A stretch of 64,000 bases of DNA. Origin: Hassallia sp050875635 (GTDB lineage Bacteria > Cyanobacteriota > Cyanobacteriia > Cyanobacteriales > Nostocaceae). Below, one piece after another: positions 35,000-42,481 of this stretch (within the stretch, counting starts at the first letter, position 1; each line of letters opens with the position of its first letter). Location: contig NZ_JBPAOH010000017.1 of assembly GCF_050875635.1 (NCBI RefSeq), forward strand, positions 18,109-82,108. The letters are read 5' to 3'. Both the position numbers and the translations under genes were made by a program. Under the pieces are notes generated by a model, which made no database searches, was not told the DNA's origin, and saw only the letters and a list, made by a program, of their open reading frames with translations.

Positions 35000-36112
35000 A
35001 TTTTTCAGTTTTGTAAATTGTCAGTGAGCGATCGCACTCTTTGAATGCGAACAACCGCTTGACGCATCGCCAGGAGTGCGTCGCCAAGTAACTTGCTGTT
35101 CGCATTCTGGCAATAGAGAGGGATATTTTCTGAATGCTTCATTTTTACAATAAATTATATCTTTTCGTTTCTTTATGCATAAATAAATAGTTATTAATTA
35201 AGTTTACAAAATATTAATTTATCAAAGATTTTGTCATTCACATATGTACTTTGTGACAATTAAAAGGAATAATTTTTCTGATCGCATAATACCAACGCGC
35301 AACGCATCTCCCCTTCTCCCAAAGAAAGAGGCGCTTGTCTGCGACACGCTCCGCGAACGCCAAGAAAGAAGAAATAAATGCTTATACGTGCATACGTGCT
35401 TATACGTATTGTGATGCCACATCGACACGGCGAACACTCTCAGTGCCGAATCGGGTTTATAAGCGCGATCGTCCGTATACTGCCGAGGCATTTTTGAAAA
35501 AATGCCTTTCTCGTTGCTTTGCCATAGGCATTTGTGCAAAGCACAACTGGGCGACGTGTACGTTTGTTGAGGATTCTGTCCGTCGAACCGTCGCGCTATC
35601 AAGACGCGCTAGGCGATCGAGGAGTGTACCTAAGTGGTAGTAATCATACGGAGAAAACGCTTTATTTTTATGCATCACTCTTATAGTTTTTTCCGAAATA
35701 TACTAATTAATAAAAATTCAATAATCATGTAATATTTAGCTTATTTATATGATATGAATTTGAGATATCCAAATATTAAAATATAATTTTATTTCAATAC
35801 AAATAAAGTGATTGTGATTGTCATATCAGTAAAAATACGAGAAAGAAGTTTAAATTCCTCATAATAACTTTGCATTTGAGATATTCATCTTTATAAAAAC
35901 TTTAAAAAAACAACTCCTTTAAATCAAGACAAAGTCAGTTAAATCTCATAAAATATGATTACTTAATTGCTGAAAAAAGTCCATTTAATTTTATCTTAGT
36001 TAAATAAAGCAAAAAGTCTTGATAATTAAGATAAAACCAATCATTTTGATTTAAATCAAGTTAAGTGTTGAAGTGCAGACTACTACCAAATTCTTTGAAG
36101 CTTTTAAAAAAT
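35000..36112. other. Long AT-rich gene-poor region with structured element
   Basis: About 1.1 kb. At 35043-35107 GAATGCGAACA and its complement TGTTCGCATTC flank an inner stem GACGCA/TGCGTC. Near 35336-35364 is the dispersed motif CTGCGACACGCTCCGCGAAC. TACGTGC-type repeats lie at 35378-35405. From 35650 to 36060 the sequence is very AT-rich with no supported gene; it probably includes the promoter of the next gene. Confidence 0.45.
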
Positions 36113-36664
36113 ATGGATAGCGAAAAGCGCCAGCGCTATCAAACTGCTATGGTATCAACTTGTTACCCTGAAACTAGTTTCCTTGACTATATTGTCATGC
36201 CTGATGGAACTGAGCAATCTCCAGGCTCGGATATCCTCACACAGCTGCATAGTGGAAAGGTCTTTATCGTTAACAGTCGTCGGCGAAATGGGTTAATACT
36301 ATTCAAACGCTACCATGCAGAATTTGCAGGACCCGGCGCAGCAGTGGGAGGTGATTACGATCGCGATTGTCAAAATTTATTGCCGATAGGTAATTTGCAG
36401 CTATTGACTCTCGACTCTTATGACGAGCGTCAGAAAGCTTACTTGATTAGACGCCAGTGGATTCGGTTAATCAAGCAAATTACAGAAAACCCACTGCCAC
36501 AGCAACGAGTCCAAAAGATTCTCGATCAATTTGAGCAATACTTTCCACCAGAAACGGTGGATAAGTTGCCTGATATTGCCTTTGCTCTTTTGGTAGGTGT
36601 GCTGCCACAAACAGTGGGAATAGTACGGCGTTTGGGCAGCGATGAGTATACCCGATTTAATTAA
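36113..36664 (+). CDS. Conserved hypothetical protein
   Basis: A 183-residue soluble protein from the ATG at 36113 (MDSEKRQRYQTAMVST); an in-frame GTG at 36065 would add 16 residues. Not recognised. The sequence is well-behaved globular protein: FLDYIVMPDGTEQSPG, GKVFIVNSRRRNGLILFKRYH, an unusual AGPGAAVGGDYDRDCQNLL segment, then a helical C-terminal half with QQRVQKILDQFEQYFPPET. There is no membrane segment, signal or known catalytic motif. It has a long AT-rich upstream region of about 1 kb, suggesting its own regulated promoter, and it is convergent with hisC. Confidence 0.65.
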   Translation: MDSEKRQRYQTAMVSTCYPETSFLDYIVMPDGTEQSPGSDILTQLHSGKVFIVNSRRRNGLILFKRYHAEFAGPGAAVGGDYDRDCQNLLPIGNLQLLTLDSYDERQKAYLIRRQWIRLIKQITENPLPQQRVQKILDQFEQYFPPETVDKLPDIAFALLVGVLPQTVGIVRRLGSDEYTRFN

Positions 36665-36713
36665 CTAGCCAACATAAACTGCGCTTTCCCAGCACGTATT
36701 AAAAATTTTTCTT

Positions 36714-36747
36714 CCCTTTCCCCTTTCCCCTTTCCCCTTTCCCCTTT
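36714..36747. repeat. CCCCTTT heptamer array
   Basis: About five tandem CCCCTTT units between the convergent 36113 gene and hisC. Confidence 0.75.
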
Positions 36748-36767
36748 TTGAAAGCTGGTTGTTAATA

Positions 36768-37910
36768 TTAAAGATTTGTTAAAGCAGTTTGTAGGCGACT
36801 CAGCGTGCGGAGGTTTTCCTCTGGGGTTCCTACTGTAATTCGCAATCCTCCACTGATGTGTCGCACAAGAGTGCCGGCAGTTCTCAGCTTTTGGGTAAGA
36901 TTTATTAAATAATCGTCTTCTTGGTTCAAAGCATTTGGTTTTAGTCGCAGGTAAACAAAGTTAGCAGCGCTTTCGGCAACTTGTAATGTTGGGTATTGAG
37001 ATAAAGCTTCGATAAGTTTGGCTCGTTCAACGAGCTGAAGGGGAATTGAATTCAATAACAGTTGGCGGTTTTGCAGAGCAATTAACGCCGCAGCGATAGA
37101 AACGCTGGGAAGGTTGTAAGGTAAGCGCACTTTTTCTAGAATAGCGATCAACTCAGGTTGAGCCAGACAATAGCCAACGCGATGAGCAGCCAAGCGGAAG
37201 GCTTTAGAAAATGTCCGCATTATTATCCAGTTAGGACGTTGTGGTAATTCGCTAGCTAAGGTATCCTTACTGAATTCAAAGTAAGCTTCATCAATTACTA
37301 CTAAAATACGATCGCTCAAATTTCTTAACCATGCTAATTCTGCCGCAGTTAAAGCATTGGCAGTGGGGGAATTAGGATGAACTACGAAAATCACCCGAAT
37401 CGGCGGATTTTGCGTTTGTTCTATAGCTTTATCAGCCGCTTGTAAATCAATTTCAAAATTCGCTTCATTTCTACCCACCGTCACAACGGGAATACCCAAA
37501 GTTTGCGCCAAAATCCCGTACATCGAGAAAGTCGGATTAGCAACTAAAACCGAACCTTCTCCCCCAACACAACTGGCAATTAAAATTGAGCGAATTAGTT
37601 CATCTGAACCATTGCCAACGGAAATATTCGCAGCAGTGAAAAAAGATGAAAAGACATTAGCTGATTCATTGACATAGAGAGCGATCGCATTCTTCAGTGT
37701 CTCATGTCCGCCATCAGGATAACGGTTCGTTTCAATTATCTGCTGATACTCCCAAGCAAGCTTTTCTTTTAACTCAGGTGGCAAATCATAAGGGCTTTCA
37801 TTCGTATCCAGCCGATCCAACTGCAATGGAACTGGTTCTGCCGTGCTACTACCGGGGTGGGGTTTGTAAGCGCTAAATTTAGCTAAATCTGAACGGATAA
37901 AAGGCAGCAT
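36768..37910 (-). CDS. hisC: Histidinol-phosphate aminotransferase
   Basis: PLP-dependent aminotransferase of histidine synthesis, converting imidazole-acetol phosphate and glutamate to histidinol phosphate. The 380 residues are typical of the family. Recognisable parts: DTNESPYDLPP (substrate arm, near 36-46), VGNGSDELI (phosphate cup, 98-106), VHPNSPTANA (178-187), IDEAYFEF (206-213) and the PLP lysine Lys236 in MRTFSKAFRLAAHRVG. Arg near LRITVGT in the C-terminus binds the carboxylate. Cyanobacteria often have two HisC-like paralogues, so activity on related substrates is possible. The gene stands alone; the nearest his gene is outside the window. Confidence 0.92.
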   Translation of the reverse strand: MLPFIRSDLAKFSAYKPHPGSSTAEPVPLQLDRLDTNESPYDLPPELKEKLAWEYQQIIETNRYPDGGHETLKNAIALYVNESANVFSSFFTAANISVGNGSDELIRSILIASCVGGEGSVLVANPTFSMYGILAQTLGIPVVTVGRNEANFEIDLQAADKAIEQTQNPPIRVIFVVHPNSPTANALTAAELAWLRNLSDRILVVIDEAYFEFSKDTLASELPQRPNWIIMRTFSKAFRLAAHRVGYCLAQPELIAILEKVRLPYNLPSVSIAAALIALQNRQLLLNSIPLQLVERAKLIEALSQYPTLQVAESAANFVYLRLKPNALNQEDDYLINLTQKLRTAGTLVRHISGGLRITVGTPEENLRTLSRLQTALTNL

Positions 37911-37929
37911 AGTTAGTTAGGAGTTAGCA

Positions 37930-37957
37930 GTAGAGACGCGAAATTTCGCATCTGTAC
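37930..37957. repeat. GTAGAGACG palindrome, copy 3
   Basis: GTAGAGACGCGAAA followed directly by TTTCGCATCTGTAC, an inverted repeat with two mismatches, just upstream of hisC. Confidence 0.6.
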
Positions 37958-38040
37958 AAAAGTTAAAAGTCAATGGTGTGAAAACTTTGGACTACTGATT
38001 TACGAAAATTGGTTATGTGAGAACTTAATATTTTACAGCT

Positions 38041-38676
38041 TTATGGCAATATACAAAACAATCTAATTGCTTGCCAAATTTCTGAGGTGACATTGCCTAA
38101 AGCGTGATCGCTGTCAAGTTCAATTAATTCTACCCAAGGACGTAAAATTGCAAAGTCGCGGCTAGCTTGAATCGGGATAACTTCATCCTCTTTTCCATGC
38201 AAAATTAGGGTAGGGATGGGACGTTGCAGGTTTTTTTCTTGATATTGATGCGCGTCTGTAACGAATTCGTAATCAAGGGGAAGCGATCGCTTTTCACCAT
38301 AGTGGTAAACTTCTAAATATCTTTCTTGTTGCCAACGCTGCAACTTTTCATCTCCCAACTTTGGCAACCAATGAGATAAAAATCCAAAAGCAGGCGCCAA
38401 CAAAACCAGACGCTGCACTTGTAAATATTGTTGTCCTAAATGAGCTGCGCTTAAACCACCCAAACTCGAACCGATCAAAGTCACCTCAGCACCATTTAAG
38501 GGAAATTCAGCAGCAACTTGTTTCAGCTGCCGCGTGATTGTCAGATGAGAAAAATCGTCCAAATTCAAATCGGGAATTTTTAAAGGAGTCTGAATTTGGG
38601 CAAAGCGCGAACTTATATCCCGCGCTTTGGCAGAATTTGGACTCGAAGCAAAGCCGTGGAGGTAGATGTAATGCAA
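38041..38676 (-). CDS. YqiA/YcfP-type alpha/beta hydrolase (esterase)
   Basis: A 211-residue single-domain alpha/beta hydrolase. It starts at a TTG at 38676 (MHYIYLHGFASSPNSAKA); the oxyanion region HGFASSP is at the very N-terminus, so no longer product is needed. The nucleophile elbow is GSSLGG with Ser71, the acid is in HGKEDEVIP and the histidine in LDSDHALG. YqiA-family proteins are esterases active on short acyl esters in vitro; the natural substrate is unknown. It lies between hisC and a glutathione reductase gene, separated from both by repeats, so no operon context is evident. Confidence 0.83.
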   Translation of the reverse strand: MHYIYLHGFASSPNSAKARDISSRFAQIQTPLKIPDLNLDDFSHLTITRQLKQVAAEFPLNGAEVTLIGSSLGGLSAAHLGQQYLQVQRLVLLAPAFGFLSHWLPKLGDEKLQRWQQERYLEVYHYGEKRSLPLDYEFVTDAHQYQEKNLQRPIPTLILHGKEDEVIPIQASRDFAILRPWVELIELDSDHALGNVTSEIWQAIRLFCILP

Positions 38677-38680
38677 ATAG

Positions 38681-38805
38681 GGAATGGGGAGTGGGGAGTG
38701 GAAGAGTGGGAGAGTGGGGGAGTGGGGAGTTAAGAGTGAAAAGTTAAAATTTATAACTCATAACTCATAACTCATAACTTTGCTCCTCATAACTCCTAAC
38801 TTTAA
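38681..38805. repeat. GGGGAGT and ATAACTC repeats
   Basis: GGGGAGTG-type units at 38681-38730 and about five ATAACTC heptamers at 38752-38790 fill the gap between the esterase and glutathione reductase genes. Confidence 0.7.
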
Positions 38806-40182
38806 TTACCGCATGGTGACGAATTCTTCTGCGGATGAGGGATGGATACCGACGGTGGCATCAAAATCTTTTTTGGTTGCACCCATTTTGACGGCGATCG
38901 CTACACCTTGAATTATCTCACCTGCGCTTTCTCCGACCATGTGAGCGCCTAATACTTTGTCGGTGTTGCCATCGACTACCAACTTCATCATGGTTTTTTC
39001 TTGAGCGCCCGTTAAACTATGAAACAACGGACGGAAGCGTGTACGATATACTTTGACTGCATCTCCGTATTTCTCGTGTGCTTCGGCTTCGGTTAAACCG
39101 ACTGTCGCTGCTTCTGGGTTGGAAAATACGGCTGTAGGAACAGTTTCGTGGCTAAATAAACGGCGGTTGTTGCCAAATTCACTATCAGCAAAAGCGCGAC
39201 CTTCACCAATTGCTACCGGAGTTAAGTTAATTCTGTCAGTGACATCACCGACGGCAAAGATATTTTCTTGGGAAGTTTGACTAAATTCATTGACAGCGAT
39301 CGCCATCATATTGCTGTATCCGGGTCCTTCGATGTTACCTTCAACAAGATTCACTCCGGCATTTTCTAAACCCAATCCTTCGACATTCGGCATCCGACCG
39401 GTGGCGATTAAAAACACATCGGCAATTATCGGTTCTTGGTCTGCTTGTGATAAAGTCAGCTTTATTCCTGACGGCACTTTCTCAACTGTTTCGACTACAT
39501 TCTTCTTAATCAAGCGAATGCCGTGATTCGTCATTCCCTCTTCAATTCCGCTGCGGATGTCTTCATCAAAACCTTTCAAAATTTTGTCACCTCTAGTAAT
39601 CTGTGTCACCTCGGAACCCAGACCACGCATGATGCAAGCAAATTCTGTGCCGATGTAACCCGCGCCAATAATGACGATGTGCTTCGGTTGCTGTTTCAGG
39701 TGAAAAATTTCATTGGAAGTTATGCCATATTCCATACCAGGTAAATCTGGTTTAACCGGACGCCCACCGACAGCAATTAAAATTTTCTCTGCTGTAACTT
39801 TGCGTCCATCAACTTCTACGGTGTGCGGATCTACTAAACTAGCACGAGCGGGAATGAGATCGACGCCAGCTCTTTCTAGAAAACCGATATGCAGTTGCGA
39901 TAGCCTGCGGACTTCTTTATCTATAGAAGTAATGAAATGTTGCCAATCCAACTCGGCTTCACCGACTTTCCAGCCATAACCTGCGGCATCATGAAATAAT
40001 GCGGGAAAGTGAGAGCCGTAAACCATGAGTTTTTTGGGAACACACCCGCGAATCACACAAGTACCACCGACTAAATCATTTTCAGCGATCGCCACTTTTG
40101 CACCGTAGCTAGCTGCCCGCTTGGAAGCTGCTAAACCACCAGAACCAGCACCAATGACAAACAAATCGTAATCATACGTCAT
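38806..40182 (-). CDS. gor: Glutathione-disulfide reductase
   Basis: FAD- and NADPH-dependent disulfide reductase of 458 residues that regenerates glutathione. The FAD-binding motif GAGSGG is at 11-16, and the redox-active disulfide is Cys42 and Cys47 in GGTCVIRGCVPKKL. The NAD(P)H-binding motif is GAGYIGTEFA, and the catalytic histidine from the partner subunit is in VGIHPSSAEEF at the C-terminus. All key residues are intact. A second, diverged paralogue lies 735 bp upstream on the same strand. Specificity for glutathione over related disulfides is inferred from overall similarity, including the GCVPKK active site. Confidence 0.9.
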   Translation of the reverse strand: MTYDYDLFVIGAGSGGLAASKRAASYGAKVAIAENDLVGGTCVIRGCVPKKLMVYGSHFPALFHDAAGYGWKVGEAELDWQHFITSIDKEVRRLSQLHIGFLERAGVDLIPARASLVDPHTVEVDGRKVTAEKILIAVGGRPVKPDLPGMEYGITSNEIFHLKQQPKHIVIIGAGYIGTEFACIMRGLGSEVTQITRGDKILKGFDEDIRSGIEEGMTNHGIRLIKKNVVETVEKVPSGIKLTLSQADQEPIIADVFLIATGRMPNVEGLGLENAGVNLVEGNIEGPGYSNMMAIAVNEFSQTSQENIFAVGDVTDRINLTPVAIGEGRAFADSEFGNNRRLFSHETVPTAVFSNPEAATVGLTEAEAHEKYGDAVKVYRTRFRPLFHSLTGAQEKTMMKLVVDGNTDKVLGAHMVGESAGEIIQGVAIAVKMGATKKDFDATVGIHPSSAEEFVTMR

Positions 40183-40411
40183 AATAATTATCTTCCCTGC
40201 AAATAGGACAGCTTCGCTAATTGTTTCTCTATAACTATTGAAACAAAATTCATCTGTTGCTGTAAGCTGAGATTTCCGCCCCTAGATTGATGGTGGGCGA
40301 TCGCTTTTGTTAATTTTCTGTAACTCTTAAATGTAGTAAGGGCTTGAGCCGCTTAAAGTAGTTGCAATTGAGCGGTAAACCGCTCACTACGAACAAGGAA
40401 TATATTGTTTC
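40183..40411. other. Leader region of gor
   Basis: About 230 nt between gor and the minisatellite; contains the likely gor promoter but no element I can define. Confidence 0.35.
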
Positions 40412-40651
40412 AAGCTTGGAACTCGAAACTTCGTGTTTGGAACTCGGAAGTTCGTGTTCGGAACTCGGAAGTTGATGTTCGGAACTCGGAAGTTCGTGTT
40501 CGGAACTTGAAACTTCGTGTTCGGAACTTGAAACTTCGTGTTCGGAACTCGGAAGTTCGTGTTCGGAACTTGAAACTTCGTGTTCGGAACTTGAAACTTC
40601 GTGTTCGGAACTCGAAAGTTCGTGTTCTGAACTCGGAACTTCGAGCTTTTT
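40412..40651. repeat. 21-nt minisatellite between the two gor paralogues
   Basis: About eleven copies of a 21-nt unit with core GTTCGGAACTCGGAAGTTCG. Each unit contains small palindromes (GTTC G GAAC and GAACT..AGTTC). Because 21 is a multiple of three, all six frames stay largely open and give artificial 7-residue repeat proteins on both strands; none was called. Confidence 0.85.
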
Positions 40652-40727
40652 GGGTAGAAGTACAGATGCAGATTTTCGCATTTGCTATTCTAACCAACTG
40701 TTGAACTGTAGAAAAGCTTAAAAGGAC

Positions 40728-40909
40728 AACACAACCCTAGGGCGTGTTTTCAAACCCCAAAAGCCTTCAGGCTGGAAGCCTGAGGCTATACGAACAAAGC
40801 CTACGAAGGTAGGCTAAAAACCCTTTTTTCTTAGTTTGCCTGCGCGGACGAGCGTTAGTATAGCCGCACTATGCGCGGGTGTCGGGCAGGAGCGAAAACA
40901 CAACCCTAG
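40728..40909. mobile_element. Possible MITE/PATE-like element with 13-bp direct repeats
   Basis: AACACAACCCTAG occurs at 40728-40740 and again at 40897-40909. Just inside, GTGTTTTC (40744-40751) is complementary to GAAAACAC (40894-40901). The interior carries hairpin AGGCT/AGCCT, the core GGCTATACGAACAAAGCC and hairpin AGCCTAC/GTAGGCT. A related hairpin-core-hairpin lies at 45962-46013. No transposase is encoded, so it would be mobilised in trans. Confidence 0.5.
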
Positions 40910-40917
40910 TCCCCAGT

Positions 40918-42264
40918 TCAATCTAATGTCAAAAACTCTTCGGCTGTCGTGGGATGAATACCAATTGTGTCATCCAAATCTTGTTTGGTGATACCTTTGC
41001 GAATGGCAACCGCGAGACTTTGAATTATATCGGCTGCGTGTTCACCCACCATATGAGCGCCTAAAACTTTCTCAGACTCGCCCTCAACTACTAATTTAAT
41101 AGTTGCTTGTTCATCTTGTTCGGTCAGTTGATAAAATAGCGGTTGGAATTTGCTGCGATAGCATTTTACAGATTTACCGAATTTTTCCCGCGCTTTTGCT
41201 TCTGACATGCCGACACTTGCCCCTTCTGGACGGGCAAAAACGGCGGAAGGGACAAAATCATAACTTGGTTTTTGCGGCTTTTTGCCAAAAACTGAATTGA
41301 CAAAATCAGTAGCTTCAGTTATTGCAACTGGCGTTAATTGCACGCGGTTAGTGCAGTCACCCACAGCAAAAATATTTTCTTGATTGGTGCGGCTGTATTC
41401 ATCAACTTTGATTTCTCCTTTTTCCCCAAGTTCAACTGAGGCTTTTTCCAAATCGAGATTCTTGGTATTTGGAGCGCGACCTGTAGCAACTAAAATTGTA
41501 TCTGCTGTGATGATTTCTTCTTTGTCGCCTTTAGTAGTCAGCAGCAAACCGTCATCTGAGAATTTAATTTCTTTTGCAGTGCTGTTGTTGATAAAGCGAA
41601 TTTTCCTTTTGCTCAAACCCTCTTGAACGCCAGCGCGAATGTCATCATCAAAGCCTGATAAAATCATTTCATCAGTATCAATAACCGTGACTTCGCACCC
41701 GAAAGCGTTCATCATGCTGGAAAATTCTACACCGATGTAACCACCGCCAATAATCGCCAAGCGTTTGGGTAAATAAGGCAGGTGAAACATCTCGCGGGAA
41801 GTGATAGTGTATTCTATACCGGGAATATCCGGTTGCACTGGATGTCCGCCGACAGCAATTAAGATTTTGTCAGCCGTCACTTTGCGTCCTTCAATTTCGA
41901 TGGTATGAGCATCAACGAAAGTTGCACGACCGTGAATTAATTCAATTCCCGCTTTTTGCAACTGCTGAAGGAAAGAATGCTCAATACCTTCAAGTTTCTG
42001 GTGTACTGACTTAATAAATAGTGTCCAGTCAAAGTGCCATTGACAGTCACTCCAGCCGTAACTTTGTGCCGATTGATTTTGGAGGGCAAAATCAGCCGCG
42101 TAGACAATGAATTTTTTGGGAGTACAGCCGCGATTTACACAGGTACCACCGAGGGCTTCTTGTTCGGCGATGGCGACGCGGACACCTAACGCGGCTGCTT
42201 TTTTGGCTGCTGCTAGTCCTCCTGGACCGGCACCAATTACAAAGAGGTCATAATCAAATGTCAT
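40918..42264 (-). CDS. Glutathione reductase-like flavoprotein, second copy
   Basis: A 448-residue paralogue of the neighbouring gor with the same layout: FAD motif GAGPGG (11-16), redox Cys42 and Cys47 in GGTCVNRGCTPKKF, NADPH motif GGGYIGVEFS and C-terminal GIHPTTAEEF. All catalytic residues are kept. It has VNRGCTPKK where the neighbour has VIRGCVPKK, and it lacks a ten-residue segment (GNIEGPGYSN) present in the neighbour. It could be a second glutathione reductase or act on another low-molecular-weight disulfide. The two are tandem on the same strand but are separated by the minisatellite and the MITE-like element, so they are probably transcribed separately. Confidence 0.85.
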   Translation of the reverse strand: MTFDYDLFVIGAGPGGLAAAKKAAALGVRVAIAEQEALGGTCVNRGCTPKKFIVYAADFALQNQSAQSYGWSDCQWHFDWTLFIKSVHQKLEGIEHSFLQQLQKAGIELIHGRATFVDAHTIEIEGRKVTADKILIAVGGHPVQPDIPGIEYTITSREMFHLPYLPKRLAIIGGGYIGVEFSSMMNAFGCEVTVIDTDEMILSGFDDDIRAGVQEGLSKRKIRFINNSTAKEIKFSDDGLLLTTKGDKEEIITADTILVATGRAPNTKNLDLEKASVELGEKGEIKVDEYSRTNQENIFAVGDCTNRVQLTPVAITEATDFVNSVFGKKPQKPSYDFVPSAVFARPEGASVGMSEAKAREKFGKSVKCYRSKFQPLFYQLTEQDEQATIKLVVEGESEKVLGAHMVGEHAADIIQSLAVAIRKGITKQDLDDTIGIHPTTAEEFLTLD

Positions 42265-42481
42265 GGTTTCCTGTGCTTTCTACTTGACAAATTGAGGCAT
42301 CAGACTGTTCTGTGCTTTTTCTAGCAACGAAAAGAGCGAAAATTTTTATTGCTTGCTAGGTATCAACTTGAAGCTTGACTCGTGTAAGGCAAAGCTGGCA
42401 ACTTCCGGTTGACATATTATTGTGAGTACAACACCCCTACCTATAGATAGGGTTATTTAATTTTGAAATCAGCAGATTTGA

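Noticed and set aside
40310..40704. Proteins with 7-residue repeats on both strands
   Set aside because: A 21-nt minisatellite keeps every frame open; no RBS, signal or non-repetitive domain supports either strand.
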